Below are positions 24,984 through 36,430 of a stretch of DNA of 64,000 nucleotides, piece by piece (the first letter of the stretch is position 1; every line of letters starts with the position of its first letter). Both the position numbers and the translations under genes were made by a program. The DNA comes from Piromyces finnis (taxonomy: Eukaryota; Neocallimastigomycota; Neocallimastigomycetes; Neocallimastigales; Neocallimastigaceae). Where the stretch lies: positions 372,001 through 436,000 of the forward strand of contig MCFH01000017.1 of assembly GCA_002104945.1 (NCBI GenBank), written 5' to 3'. The notes beneath the pieces are model-generated. The model was not told the origin of the DNA and did not search any database. It worked only from the letters and a program-made list of their open reading frames with translations.

Positions 24984-26630
24984 ATGTCTACTAAGGGAAA
25001 GGTTCTTTTAGCTTACTCTGGTGGTTTAGATACCTCCTGTATTCTTGCCTGGCTCATTGAACAAGTGAATATTTAAAAAATTAACTTTTTTTTATATATA
25101 GAAAAAAGATGGAAACGAAAAAAAAAAGGATGGAACAAAAAAAAAAAAAAATTATTTATGAAAATAAGAATAAAGGAAAACTTTAAAAAAAAAGAAACAG
25201 ATATAAAAGAAATAAGATTAAATGTATAATTAAAATGATAAAAGGAAAGGAAAAAAGATTAATAATAAAATAATAAAAAAAAAAAGGATAGATTGATAAG
25301 AAAGATGGTATAATAGAAAGTTTTTTATTATATTTAAAAGTAAGATAGTATCAAAAGATTTTAAGAAAAAAAATACTTTATAAAGATATTAAAAAAAAAG
25401 GTTTAAAACGTTATTTTAAAAAACATAAGAAAGTTACTAATTGAAAAAATTAATAATATTTTTTAAAAAAAATAGGGTTACGAAGTTCAATGTTACATGG
25501 CCAACATTGGTCAAATCGAAGATTTCGATGCTGCCAAGGAAAAGGCTTTAAAGATCGGTGCTACTGCTGTCTACATTGAAGATATCCGTCGTGACTTCGT
25601 CAACACCACCATTTTACCAGCTATTCAAGCTAACTGTATCTACGAAGGTGTCTACCTTCTCGGTACTTCCTTAGCTCGTCCAGTTATCGCTGCTAAGCAA
25701 ATGGAAATTGCCAAGAGAGAAGGTTGTCAATTCGTTTCTCACGGTTGTACCGGTAAGGGTAACGACCAAGTCAGATTCGAATTAGCTTTCTACGCTCTTG
25801 ACCCAAAGATTCAAGTTATTGCCCCATGGAGAATTCCAGAATTCTACAACAGATTCCAAGGTCGTAGTGACTTACTCGCTTACGCCGCTGAAAAGAACAT
25901 TCCAGTTCAACAAACCGCTGCTAAGCCATGGAGTACTGATGAAAACCTTTACCACATTTCCTTCGAAGCTGGTATCCTTGAAGATCCAAACGTTACTCCA
26001 CCACCAAACATGTGGAAGCTTACTGTTAACCCAGAAGAAGCTCCAAACACTCCAGAACACATTGCCATCACTTTCAAGGCTGGTATCCCAGTTAAGGTTG
26101 AAAACTTAGATGATGGTCATGTTGAAACTGATCCACTTGACCTCTTCATCTACTTAAACACTCTTGGTAGAAAGCACGGTGTTGGTAGAATCGATATTGT
26201 CGAAAACCGTTTCATTGGTATCAAGTCTCGTGGTTGCTACGAAACTCCAGGTGGTACCATCCTCCGTGCTTGCCACGTCGATCTTGAAGGTATCTGTATG
26301 GACCGTGAAGCTCGTCGTTTAAGAGATTCTCTTGGTGTCAGATTATCTGAAATCCTTTACAATGGTTACTGGTTCACTGCTGAACGTGAAATCATCCAAG
26401 CTGCCGTTAACGAATCCCAAAAGTACATTGACGGTACCGTCAAGTGCAAGCTCTACAAGGGTTCCGTTACCATGGAAGGTCGTACCTCTCCAAACAGTCT
26501 TTACGACCAAGATCTTTCCAGTATGGATATTGCTGGTGGTTTCCACCCACTTGATTCTGAAGGTTTCATTAAGATTCAATCTATCAGATTAAAGGCTTAC
26601 ACTGACATGAAGAACAGACTTTCTAACTAA
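24984..26630 (+). CDS. ass1: Argininosuccinate synthase, 411 aa, two exons
   Basis: It ligates citrulline and aspartate with ATP to make argininosuccinate, the penultimate step of arginine synthesis, in the cytosol. Exon 1 (24984-25064) encodes [27 protein letters not shown] is the ATP-pyrophosphatase loop. Exon 2 (25476-26630) begins [13 protein letters not shown] and continues with [39 protein letters not shown] and [11 protein letters not shown], ending MKNRLSN. The joined length matches the ~412 aa of eukaryotic enzymes. Codon choice in exon 2 is strongly optimised (C-ending codons), as for a highly expressed gene. The 411-bp intron has a GTGAAT donor and an ATAG acceptor and is unusually long and purine-rich on the + strand. 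Confidence 0.96.
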
Positions 26631-27076
26631 ATTTAAAAGTTCAGTGGTATAAAAAATGAATGCCCAATGCATAAAATTTGTTTTTTAAAAAATTAGTAAT
26701 TTAAATAAAAAAAATATTAAAATAAAAATGGAAAAAAAACCAATGAAAAGAAATTAAAACGAAATTGCAAATAAATCAAATGAATTAAACAACGAAAAAG
26801 CAAATATTTAATAATATTAGAAAAAAAATATTGAAAAATAATATTGAAAAAATTAACCTAAATAAAAAAAAAATTAAATTTAAAAAAAAAAAATAATTTT
26901 ATAATACTCTGTGAATTTAATATAATTTAGTGTTTTATTATTAATTGTTATTGAAATAGTAAGGGGAAAAGGGTAGATAGTATTTTAATGGTGAAAAAAA
27001 GAAAGACCATTTTAAACGATTTTAAATATTTTATAACAATTACAAGAGAATAAAATATTGTTTTATAACAAATAGT

Positions 27077-27117
<41 letters not shown>

Positions 27118-27140
27118 AAAATAATTGTTGTAAGAATGGA
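26631..27140. other. 3' flank of argininosuccinate synthase
   Basis: A-rich DNA with a ~37-nt poly(T) at 27077-27112 just before the insertion site of the first non-LTR element. No gene. Confidence 0.6.
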
Positions 27141-27153
27141 ATAAAGAATTATA

Positions 27154-27640
27154 ATATCAATTACAATTCAAGGGAATGGAAAGAACTTTGTAAGCGTAAG
27201 ATTCAATCTGGTACTAACGAAGGAACACCATTCTTGACGGTAACCGCGGAACTTCTAACCAAAATCATGCCTTTTGCTATTGGCCAGCAATGGTCAATGT
27301 TCAAAAGGTTTGAAGCAACATCCAAGAGCGTCAATGCTGAAGAAACAGTAAGACAGGCCAGGAGGGCCAGCGCAACCAATGGAGATCATAATTTTGTCCC
27401 ATGATAAAATTTTGATCTTTGGCTCGGTGTCCCATTGGAAGTCAAATACAATTATTATACTTTAGTATGATAGTGGCTTTCTTACTTTAATTAAAATTAC
27501 TAGAATACATTATACCCAATTTTTATTCATTTGTGTTTATTTAAACATATTTTTTTTTATTTTTATTTTATTTTAATTTTTATATTACATGTATTATAAT
27601 TTTAATTAAATTAATAATAAAGTTTAAAATATTTGATGCC

Positions 27641-27680
<40 letters not shown>
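27154..27680 (+). mobile_element. 5'-truncated non-LTR retrotransposon copy
   Basis: The sequence matches the 3' end of the full-length element (about 32868-33371), including the C-terminal codons, the stop and the 3' UTR ending TTTGATGCCGTT plus poly(A) (27642-27679). It is flanked by a direct repeat ATAAAGAATTATA at 27141-27153 and just after the poly(A) (to 27691), so it is a target-primed insertion with its own TSD. It differs from the full copy by a few substitutions. Confidence 0.9.
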
Positions 27681-27681
<1 letters not shown>

Positions 27682-27693
27682 AAGAATTATAGG

Positions 27694-30600
27694 TATTATA
27701 ACTAATTCAATTGTGTTCCTATTTGTTTGAAAAATGGAATTATTCATTTTTAATGAAATGTTTCATATTATGTTCTATATACTTGAGAAAATCAAATTGT
27801 CCCTCTTGGGAACGTGCCTTCATTTATTTAATAAATGTAGTTTCTCAAGGGGGTCTACTCATGCTCATGGTACTGAGAGAGTAGAAAGAATTAAATCCAA
27901 GCATTGCGCAATGGATGCTTGGTTAGTCTTTAAGGGAAAATTATTAGGACTAAGCTCATGGTACTGAGCGATTATAAAACATTTTATTCATCGAATTTAA
28001 GTATTTGATGAATAAGTTGAATGTTTGATACTCAGGTAAGTTTGTATAGTATTTAATTAGAAGAGTAATACATTTTGTTGCTGTGTTTTTTTCTTTTATT
28101 CATGTATTCATGTAGTACTACTCATCTCTTGTAAGAATCCAATGTAGTCAACTTTAGCATTTGCATTGTATTTTTATATTCATGTAGCTATTGTTGTATT
28201 GTTTCTTGTAAGAGACTGATTCACTCTACATCATGTAAAAATACTATTCACAAGCTTTCTGGTGTCGACATTCTTGATTCAAATTTTATACCAATTTAAA
28301 TATTTAATGAAAAGTAAGTCAAACAAGTTTAGTGTCAAAATGCGAATCGAATTTACTAACAACAAACCAAAACTAGGATTTTTAAAGAAAATTTACAACT
28401 AGAATTCAAAAAAAGAAACTTTAAACAAAGCATCGTAACAATTTTTGTACTATCCAGTACTTTTAAGAAGAGAGAGAGAGACAGATTTTTTTCCATATAC
28501 GTTATATTTATAATTTTTATTAGTATTTATTTTATATTCAATATTTTTTAATTAGAATTTATTATCATGTCAGTCCTTTATATTAAAGATAAGAATTATA
28601 TCAGACGTGGTACCCGGTCTTATGGTATCCCCTTAGATGATATTCGCTCCTTCTTTATCCGTGGTATTCGATCATGGTCAGTAAATATGCTATGGGAAAA
28701 ACTCGAGGTTATTCTAGAAGATAAATTTAATTCAGTTATTAGTGTTAAATATTTTCAGACTTTCAATGATCACTTTTTCTTAGTCAAGGTTCATGGTTCA
28801 TCGAAAGATTGTATTAAAATCTTACACATGTTAAAGAAGAAACTTTCAGTTACCTCAATTTCCTTTTCAGCTCGTAGTAGAAGGAATCACAAATACACTT
28901 TTTCCACACTCAAACGTAAAATTTTAGTTTCTAATAAACATCAACATTCTATTCAACAATCATTTCAACAATCAGTTCAACAATCTCATCAACAATCCGA
29001 TCTTCAACAAGATCTTCAACAAGATCTTCAACAAGATCTTGAACAAGTTTCCCATCATGAAAATATTCCAGATCTACAGCAAACACAATTTCAATCTCAA
29101 CATTCAACAATTAATTCTAATAGCTCTATCAACTCTGATAACAGTTCAATAGTTGATAGTTCTTCAGTTTCACAGCCATCTAGTAATAGTTCTACTTATT
29201 CCTCTGATGCATCATCCATTAATAATGATGACTTTAATAATAGTAATAATAGCAACGATTCTTCCTCATCCAACAAGCCTGATAACTTTTCTTTTTGTCT
29301 TAGTTGGAACACCAATGGGTTGAATCACGAAAAGAGAGATAGTATTAGCTATTTCACAGCTATTTTCAAACCATTATTTTTATGTTTCCAAGAAACTGGT
29401 AATGGTTCTGGATCGAATACAGATTATCCTTGTCGTGTTACTTTGCGAAACTATAGACACTTTTTCAAGAAAGCTGATGAATCAGTTCCGGGAATGAGAG
29501 GTTTATATTTAGGTTTTCACAATTCGTGTCAAGCCTCACTTGAAAACTTCTCTGGAAAGTATATTATTTCTATTTATACTTTTAGTCTCTGGAATAGATT
29601 CAAATGCTCGATTGGAAATGTTTATATGCCTCATAGTCATCACAACATCTATGTTGATCATGCAAAGTTAGAAGTTCGCTTGTGGTTACAAACTCATTCA
29701 TCCCATCCATCGATTCTTGTTGGTGATTTTAATATGTCTAAAGTAAAATTATCCAACTGGTTATCAACTAATGGATTAGGAGATTGGGAAATTCTTCCGC
29801 TTAGAGGGTCTACTATCTCTTGGACTCGAGGTGATCAATCTTCCGACATTGACCATGCTCTTATCAATTCGAAGATGAAAGATCTTATTCACTCAGGATC
29901 ATTTATAAATAATTTTTATCCAATATCAGACCATAAGCCACTTCTTATTAATGGTAAAATTATTCCTATGAAAGATTTTTCTAATGACTTTAATGTTCCT
30001 AAGAAAATTCTGAAATGGAATAGATTAAAATGTATTGAGGAAAAGGAATCTATTCTCAGTCATAATAAATTCCAAATTCTTTCAGCAAAATTCAACGATC
30101 CTAATGTTTCTACAGATGAACTTTCCAAAGAGTTTACTTCAACTGCTTTTTCAATTGCAGACGAGCTCAGTATTACCTCAGCAAATAATGTTATAAAGTC
30201 TTCATTTCATATTTCAAAACAAATTTTTAATCTTCAAAAAATCAAAATGAAGTTGTATAAGAGATTTAAAAAAGAAAGAATTTATGATATAGTTGAATTT
30301 ATTAAAAGAATTAAAATCTACCGTAAGCTCATTGATTACATCCACAAAAGATGTAATGAATTTAGGAAGCAAGAATATCTTCATTGGATTAAAACAGGAT
30401 GTGAGTATATGAAGAGTCATAATCCTAAGAAGGCCTGGAAATGGATCAAGAAAACTGAAAAAATTGGAAAAGATTCTTTCTTTATTGCTCAACCAATTAA
30501 AAATAAAAATGGAGAATTAGTTGTTGCTACGGAAAAACAACTAGATGTGTGGCATGATCATTTCGAAAACCTTGCATCAGATCCAAGTGGTGTAAGTCTT

Positions 30601-33371
30601 GATTTAGAGCATTGGTATGAAGAACCAACGAATAAACGTTTTTCACTTCCTATGCTTGATGAGTGGGGTATCAACCAAGATATTAGTATTGATGAAGTCA
30701 AGTCAGCTATCCTCTCTACTCCAAATTATAAAGCATCAGGCCCGGATGGTATTCCAATTGAATTTTACAAAGCATTAATTCCATCAAGTAATGATTCTAA
30801 TAATGCTACAGATAATAATTCTTCCGGTAATACTACTTCAGATAATGATGCTCATGGTTTAAATTTTATTCTTAAATTATTCAACCGTATTTGGGATGGA
30901 GACTTTCCCAACTCATGGAATGAATCCAGTATTGTTTCTATTCCTAAGAAGGGAGATTTGACAGATTGTGATAACTATCGAGGTATATCACTTATCAATA
31001 ATGGTATTAAGTTGATTTCCAAAATTGTCACCACTAGAATTTCAGAATATGGTTTAAAGAATAATTTCATTAGACCTGAACAATTTGGTTTTCGAAAAAA
31101 GGAAGAAAGTATCAGTCTTTTCATTTCAATCCAAGAAATATGCCGTAGACGTCAATTAGATAATAAAGAGACATATTTGGCCTTTTTAGATCTCAGGAAA
31201 GCATACGATTCAGTCCCAATCGGTAATATTCTCCATAAATTAGATTGTTTAGGAATCCGAGGTAAGAGTTTACAATTTATCAAAAATTTATATTTAACAT
31301 CTAAGGCTAATGTCAAATTAGATGGACAATTCTCGAAATCTTTTGATGTGAAGAAAGGAGTCCGTCAAGGTTGCCCACTTTCGCCTATTCTTTTTAATCT
31401 CTTTATTAATGATATATTTAAAGAGTGCGAAGATCTCGGAGTCAGTTTAGGTGGCACTCGATGCTGTGGTGGACTTTTTGCAGATGATATAGTTATTTGT
31501 GCTCCAACAAGAGGATGCATAAAAAAGATGCTTAGAAGAGTTAATGAATGGGCCTTGTATAATGAAATGGAATTTGGTATCCAGAAATGTTCAACGATGG
31601 TGATTCGTCCTGAATCAATAGAAAATCAGAACAAGAGAGATCCAACATTTTACTTAGCAGGACAACCCATTCCAACTACTGATTGTTATACTTATCTTGG
31701 TGTTCCATTTGATAAGAATCTGTCCCTTAAACCAGTTATTAAAACTCTTAATAACAAGGTTTTGAAAGGACTTTTTTCAGTCAGTAAATTCTTAAGAAAT
31801 CCTAATATTCCTATTCCCTTCAAAAAGCTAGTACTTAACTCACAAGTGATTAGCAGAGTTTCATACTTTGCACCATTACTTGGATCCAACAAAGCTAGGT
31901 CTAGGATTGCTCAGAAGCATGTTAACAAAGGAATACGATGGATTACCGGAGTTCATAAAGCTGTATCGTTTATATCTTTATACTCTATCTCAAAAGATTT
32001 GAATATTCCTCCATTGTCAGCCAAATGTGCATTAGCTCAGGTTAGATGTTTTAACAAATGGAAAAACTCGAATTGTATTATCTCACACCTTGTCAATTAC
32101 ATTCCTAAATTTAGAAAATACACGTGGTGCAAATCAAGTAGGACACTTGATAAAAAACTAAAGAAGCATGGAGATGTTAAAGCAGTTAAAAACTTTTATT
32201 GGAAAGATCTCAAAGGGAATTCAATCAAAGCGCAATATTATGATGATAATAAATTTATTGAAACTAAAGATTTTATTAAATTATGTTATGAGTACCCAGA
32301 GTTTACCTATGGCTTCTACTGGCTATTGAAAGCAAGAAGCGGATACAAGTTGGATGCTAGAGTTGCCAAAGCTGCTAAATTTGTTGATCCAGTTTGTCCT
32401 AACTACTGTCCATGTTGCAAGTGTGGAGATCAAAGTATTAAACATTGGTTATTAGATTGTCCAACATTTAGAGATATCCGTATTAAACATTATGATTCTA
32501 TAGTCCATCTATTAAATTTTTTCAGTCAACGTAATTTCAACAGTCCCATCAATAATAATGAAAATATTAATATCAGTAGAGATAGCAATAAAAGTAATAG
32601 TAATAGTAACAATAGTACTAATAATATTAACAATAGTAATAGTAACAATAGTAATAATAACAATAATAATAATAACAATAATAGTAGTAGAAATAATAAT
32701 ATTAGTAATGATAGCAATGGTGAAGATAATAATTCTAATTTAGATAGTAATTTAGTTAATAATAGTAATAGTTCTAATAATCCGGTGAATACTAATGTGT
32801 ATGATTATTCTAGTGTGTGCAGTAAAATATTTAAATTCCTTCTTGGGGGAAGAAGTTTTAACAATATTAATTACAATTCAAGGGAATGGAAAGAACTTTG
32901 TAAGCGTCAGATTCAATCTGGTACTAATGAAGGAACACCATTCTTGACGGTAACCGCGGAACTTCTAACCAAAATCATGCCTTTTGCTATTGGCCAGCAA
33001 TGGTCAATGTTCAAAAGGTTTGAAGCAACATCCAAGAGCGTCAATGCTGAAGAAACAGTAAGACAGGCCAAGAGGGCCAGCGCAACCAATGGAGATCATA
33101 ATTTTGTTCCATGACAAAATTTTTAATCTTTGGCTCGGTGTCCCATTGGAAGTCAAATACAATTATTATACTTTAGTATGATAGTGGCTTTCTTACTTTA
33201 ATTAAAATTACTAGAATACATTATACCCAATTTTTATTCATTTGTGTTTATTTAAACATATTTTTTTTATTTTTATTTTTATTTTTAATTTTTTTTATTA
33301 CATGTATTATAATTTTAATTAAATTAATAATAAAGTTTAAAATATTTGATGCCGTTAAAAAAAAAAAAAAT
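27694..33371 (+). mobile_element. Apparently full-length non-LTR (LINE-type) retrotransposon
   Basis: It comprises a 5' UTR of ~870 bp, a 4548-bp ORF (28567-33114), a ~245-bp 3' UTR and a poly(A) tail at 33357-33370 after GATGCCGTT. The 5' UTR holds repeated words: GCTCATGGTACTGAG at ~27870 and again at ~27952, and ATTCATGTAG twice near 28105-28190, possibly internal promoter modules. The exact 5' boundary is inferred from the end of the preceding TSD. The order endonuclease, RT, zinc motif matches the TRE-type LINEs of Dictyostelium, but a separate ORF1 is not seen and no tRNA gene is adjacent. Confidence 0.8.
28567..33114 (+). CDS. Non-LTR retrotransposon polyprotein (endonuclease-RT-zinc motif), 1515 aa
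   Basis: The reading frame is unbroken. Residues ~1-120 are a unique N-terminal region; ~120-240 are Gln- then Ser/Asn-rich linker. The APE-type endonuclease is at ~240-460 (SWNTNGLNHEKRD, CFQETGNGSG, VGDFNMSK, SDHKPLL). RT is at ~715-1000 (KASGPDGIPIEFYK, SIPKKGDLTDCDNYRGISL, FLDLRKAYDSVP, GVRQGCPLSPILFNLFIND, and FADDIVICAP with the catalytic Asp pair ~972). A CPNYCPCCKCGDQSIKHWLL zinc motif follows at ~1278. An Asn/Ser run at ~1335-1400 is absent from the related truncated element next door. The protein would nick target DNA and prime reverse transcription there. The intact frame suggests recent activity. Confidence 0.93.
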   Translation: MSVLYIKDKNYIRRGTRSYGIPLDDIRSFFIRGIRSWSVNMLWEKLEVILEDKFNSVISVKYFQTFNDHFFLVKVHGSSKDCIKILHMLKKKLSVTSISFSARSRRNHKYTFSTLKRKILVSNKHQHSIQQSFQQSVQQSHQQSDLQQDLQQDLQQDLEQVSHHENIPDLQQTQFQSQHSTINSNSSINSDNSSIVDSSSVSQPSSNSSTYSSDASSINNDDFNNSNNSNDSSSSNKPDNFSFCLSWNTNGLNHEKRDSISYFTAIFKPLFLCFQETGNGSGSNTDYPCRVTLRNYRHFFKKADESVPGMRGLYLGFHNSCQASLENFSGKYIISIYTFSLWNRFKCSIGNVYMPHSHHNIYVDHAKLEVRLWLQTHSSHPSILVGDFNMSKVKLSNWLSTNGLGDWEILPLRGSTISWTRGDQSSDIDHALINSKMKDLIHSGSFINNFYPISDHKPLLINGKIIPMKDFSNDFNVPKKILKWNRLKCIEEKESILSHNKFQILSAKFNDPNVSTDELSKEFTSTAFSIADELSITSANNVIKSSFHISKQIFNLQKIKMKLYKRFKKERIYDIVEFIKRIKIYRKLIDYIHKRCNEFRKQEYLHWIKTGCEYMKSHNPKKAWKWIKKTEKIGKDSFFIAQPIKNKNGELVVATEKQLDVWHDHFENLASDPSGVSLDLEHWYEEPTNKRFSLPMLDEWGINQDISIDEVKSAILSTPNYKASGPDGIPIEFYKALIPSSNDSNNATDNNSSGNTTSDNDAHGLNFILKLFNRIWDGDFPNSWNESSIVSIPKKGDLTDCDNYRGISLINNGIKLISKIVTTRISEYGLKNNFIRPEQFGFRKKEESISLFISIQEICRRRQLDNKETYLAFLDLRKAYDSVPIGNILHKLDCLGIRGKSLQFIKNLYLTSKANVKLDGQFSKSFDVKKGVRQGCPLSPILFNLFINDIFKECEDLGVSLGGTRCCGGLFADDIVICAPTRGCIKKMLRRVNEWALYNEMEFGIQKCSTMVIRPESIENQNKRDPTFYLAGQPIPTTDCYTYLGVPFDKNLSLKPVIKTLNNKVLKGLFSVSKFLRNPNIPIPFKKLVLNSQVISRVSYFAPLLGSNKARSRIAQKHVNKGIRWITGVHKAVSFISLYSISKDLNIPPLSAKCALAQVRCFNKWKNSNCIISHLVNYIPKFRKYTWCKSSRTLDKKLKKHGDVKAVKNFYWKDLKGNSIKAQYYDDNKFIETKDFIKLCYEYPEFTYGFYWLLKARSGYKLDARVAKAAKFVDPVCPNYCPCCKCGDQSIKHWLLDCPTFRDIRIKHYDSIVHLLNFFSQRNFNSPINNNENINISRDSNKSNSNSNNSTNNINNSNSNNSNNNNNNNNNNSSRNNNISNDSNGEDNNSNLDSNLVNNSNSSNNPVNTNVYDYSSVCSKIFKFLLGGRSFNNINYNSREWKELCKRQIQSGTNEGTPFLTVTAELLTKIMPFAIGQQWSMFKRFEATSKSVNAEETVRQAKRASATNGDHNFVP

Positions 33372-34445
33372 AAAAGTACTAAAGAATTAGAGAATATTAT
33401 TGGAATAATAGTAGCCTAAATAATGGAAGTAAAGACCTCAGATATACTATCAACAAATTCCTTAATTCAAATCGCCTAATGCTTATCGGTCTCAACAAAC
33501 CTCACTTAAATTTAGGAATTACCTGGATTATTCGTATTCGATGCGGTTATGAAAATACTACCCGAATTGCTATTGCCAGTAATAGAGTTACTCCTGACTG
33601 CCCTCGTGTCTGTCCATGTTGCGGATATGACGAACAACCTTTTTACCATTGGATTTTAGAATGTTCTGCATTCTCTGAATACAGAGCTTCTTCACTTAGC
33701 TTTCTTGACGAGATTTTTACCCTTTTTTACAATAAATATAAGAATCAATTCATCACATACTTACTCCCCGAAACGGAAGTAAGAAAAACAATTTATAATT
33801 ATATTTTTACGTTCCTTCTTGGTGGAACTTTAGCTTATGATGAGCTACAAATCGATAAGGCGAAACAAAGACATTTGAATGAACAGCTTTACAGTTCATC
33901 GGGGTCTCAAGTTCCATAGGTAGAGGGTCTCGCGGCTTTTCTTACTAAAACAATCCCTATCATTAGTAGCTCTATGAAGCTACTTTTTGATAGGTTTAGT
34001 AAGACACCTAACATAATCAAGAGCGCCGACATCGTACCGATATGACAAAGGAACATTCTCAGTGTTCCGTACACAGGGTTCAATGTTAGTATTTCTTCGA
34101 ATGAAAACATTATGAACTCATGGAAGAGTATAGTGGACACCACACTATCCTACCTGATGCTACTTCTTTTTTTTTATTTCATTTAATTTATTAGGTAGGG
34201 ACCAATCCCACACAGTACAAATTGCAGAGTTCATTGAACTTTTAAGCAACTTAAATAATTATTTTATATTATATTATTTATATTTATATTTTTATTTATA
34301 TATATTTATTTATTATATCAATATGTATTATCACCTAATATTATGTAATTCACAAATTAAATAAAAGATGTGTATTCTCTTCCTAGTCTAAAAAAAAAAA
34401 AAAAAAAAATTATTAAAAATTTCTTGATGACGTTAAAAAAAAAAA
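33372..34445 (+). mobile_element. 5'-truncated copy of a second, related non-LTR element
   Basis: From ~33386 the frame encodes REYYWNNSS and then the C-terminal zinc region (CPRVCPCCGYDEQPFYHWIL), ending at 33919 (SQVP, stop). It has ~500 bp of 3' UTR and two A-tracts, the last after TTGATGACGTT (34435-34445), the same GTT(A)n end style as the full-length element. It encodes the family's FLLGG segment without the Asn-rich insertion. It abuts the poly(A) of the preceding element. Confidence 0.8.
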
Positions 34446-34640
34446 TATTAAGATCTCGTCTGATATATTCCTCCCATGTCTCATTACTCTTGGGCAAAAG
34501 AATCTTGTTCTCTGCATAAGAAACTTATAAAAATAAATATTAAAAGTACTAAAGGTATTAGAGAACATTATTGGAATAGTAGTAGTTTTAATAATGAAAG
34601 TAAAACCCTCAGATACTAATTCCTTAATTCAAATCGCCTA
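34446..34640 (+). pseudogene. Internal fragment of the second non-LTR element
   Basis: It encodes IPPMSHYSWAKESCSLHKKL and KSTKGIREHYWNSSS, aligning with the region just upstream of the zinc motif and overlapping the start of the 33372-34445 copy (shared words around 33376-33478 and 34543-34640). It has no 3' end or poly(A), so it is truncated on both sides, joining unrelated DNA at ~34640. Confidence 0.7.
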
Positions 34641-35300
34641 ATATTATAATTATCACAATTAAGAATTAAAGGCTTTTTATCTATAGGAGTTTGAGCAGTC
34701 AAACATTGATTTAAATTAATATTATAAATCCATACAGGTTTAACATTAGGATCAATTGTTGGAACACTTGTATTAAATATTGTTGTTGATGAAGTTTTAG
34801 CAATCGCAGATATTTTTACTTTGGAAACAGTAGTAGATGATTTTTTTTAACAGTAGTTGAAGTTTTTTGAATTATTACTATTGGTAATAGTAGTTAAAGT
34901 TTTAGCAATAGTAGTAGTAATTTTAGAATCTGATATACTGTACCAATCACCATTTTCATAACCCCAGTGACCATTCTCATCAGTATAGTAAAAATAGTAA
35001 TGTTTTCACCAGAGCACTATGAATAATCTAATTTTTCAGCAAGGCATTTATCACTTGAATTAGAAGTCCAAACATAAAACTTTTCATCACTATTTTAAAT
35101 ACACTTGTTTAAATTTAAAACGATTTTATCATTATACATATCATTAAGATTTAAAAATCCGATACATTTAATATTTGATAAAGATGAAATAAAGAAACCA
35201 CTACTATCGCATTTACCTAAAGCAAGAGAACCACTAGTAAAATTAGTAATATGTAAACAATAATTAGGACAGGCCATTGAATAGATGTAATCTTTAAACC
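34641..35300 (-). pseudogene. Degenerate Ser/Thr-rich gene relic, possibly lectin-like
   Basis: Minus-strand frames carry MACPNYCLHITNFTSGSLAL and CDSSGFFISS near 35277-35180, then SDEKFYVWTSNSSDKCLAEK, a Thr/Ser-rich linker (SKTSTTVKKSSTTVSK) and VKPVWIYNINLNQCL with QTPIDKKPLILNCDNYN, interrupted by stops and frame changes. The W-x-N/Cys-spaced pattern recalls beta-trefoil-like or Dictyostelium secreted repeat proteins, but I cannot name it. Its 3' part is cut by the non-LTR fragment. Confidence 0.45.
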
Positions 35301-35340
35301 ACTACTATTTCTAGTACTAGCTGATAAACAAATTATTTCT

Positions 35341-35445
35341 AAATTAATTTAATAAATTTTATAAATAATTTTTCCAAACAATTATTTTATTATTAAATAA
35401 TTAATTATTAACTATTAATCTAAAGATATATATTATATCTTTACA
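35341..35445 (-). repeat. Fragment of LTR family 1 (F1)
   Basis: It matches the last ~105 bp of the F1 LTR as written on the + strand, ending TATATCTTTACA. The left part is missing. F1 is the LTR of the Ty3 element at 36821-43555; its sense strand is minus here. Confidence 0.7.
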
Positions 35446-36239
35446 AAAATATTAATTATTAATATTATCATAGTAATATATAACAGTTATAAATATAAAA
35501 ATTTAAGAATTAAAATAAAAAATAAAGATTAAAAAAAAAAAACTTAGCGAGTTTATTATAAAGATTTATAATAAACAATAAAACACAAAGATTTAAATTG
35601 GGTTTGAGGATATTAATTGATTATTATTATTTATTAATTATTGTTTCATTAGAAAAGTATTTTGTTTTATTATTTAAAAAAAAAAAAAAAGAAAGAAAAA
35701 ATGCATTTGTTTTATTTATTATAATAATAACTCTTGAATTTCTAAAGAATTTCAAGAGTGTCTTATTTATATTTTTATTTAAAAATAAGATTCATTAAAA
35801 TGGGTTCTAATCTTAACAAATGAAATGATTAGGGAAAGATTAGAAGAAGAGCCTAAATAAGATTTTCGATCAATATTCTAATCATATTGATCATTGTATA
35901 ATTTTAAATAAAATGTAATTACAAATTCTTTAAAAAGATAAATATAATTACCAAAAATAAATGTATAAAATAAATAATAAATAAATAAATAATTTATATT
36001 AATTAAATAATAAATTTATACTATTAATTAAATATATAAAAATATAATAAATTAATAAATAAAGAAATTTTATATTTTATATAAGTGTATATAAAATTAA
36101 TATTTTAAATAAAATATTAATATTAATTAAGTGAATGGAATACTAAACAATTGGATAATTTCTCAATAATAATTAAATGTATAAAAATATAGCAAATAAA
36201 TAAATTACATATTTAAAAATTGGTGTACATTTCAAATTA
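35446..36239. other. A/T-rich DNA with a short hairpin
   Basis: No gene. An inverted repeat (ACTCTTGAA/TTCAAGAGT) lies at 35730-35759; a related hairpin is at 50966-51003. The remainder is TA/AAT-rich. Confidence 0.5.
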
Positions 36240-36430
36240 GAACTTAGGCTATACCAAATGCACAAGTAATACTCCTTAATTAATTTAAGTGTAAACATTA
36301 AGGGGCGGTTGACACGTGATCAAATTGATGATACAGATTAATTTTATGTAGAAGAATTTAACTTTAAATAATATATATTTTATTAATAACTTTACTTATT
36401 ACGTTCTAATATTTCTATTTTGTCTAAATA
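36240..36430 (+). repeat. Dispersed repeat X, copy 1
   Basis: It contains TTAGGCTATACCAAATGCAC, AAGTGTAAACATTAAGGGGC and TGACACGTGATCA, all shared with copies near 49.8 kb and 61.7 kb (there inverted). A further shared block (AATAATATATATTTTATTAA to GTCTAAATACTAAA) follows here but precedes in the 61.7-kb copy, so the order is permuted. Confidence 0.65.

Noticed and set aside
33907-34143. Minus-strand 78-codon ORF
   Set aside because: It lies in the 3' UTR of a truncated LINE on the opposite strand and has no domain signal.
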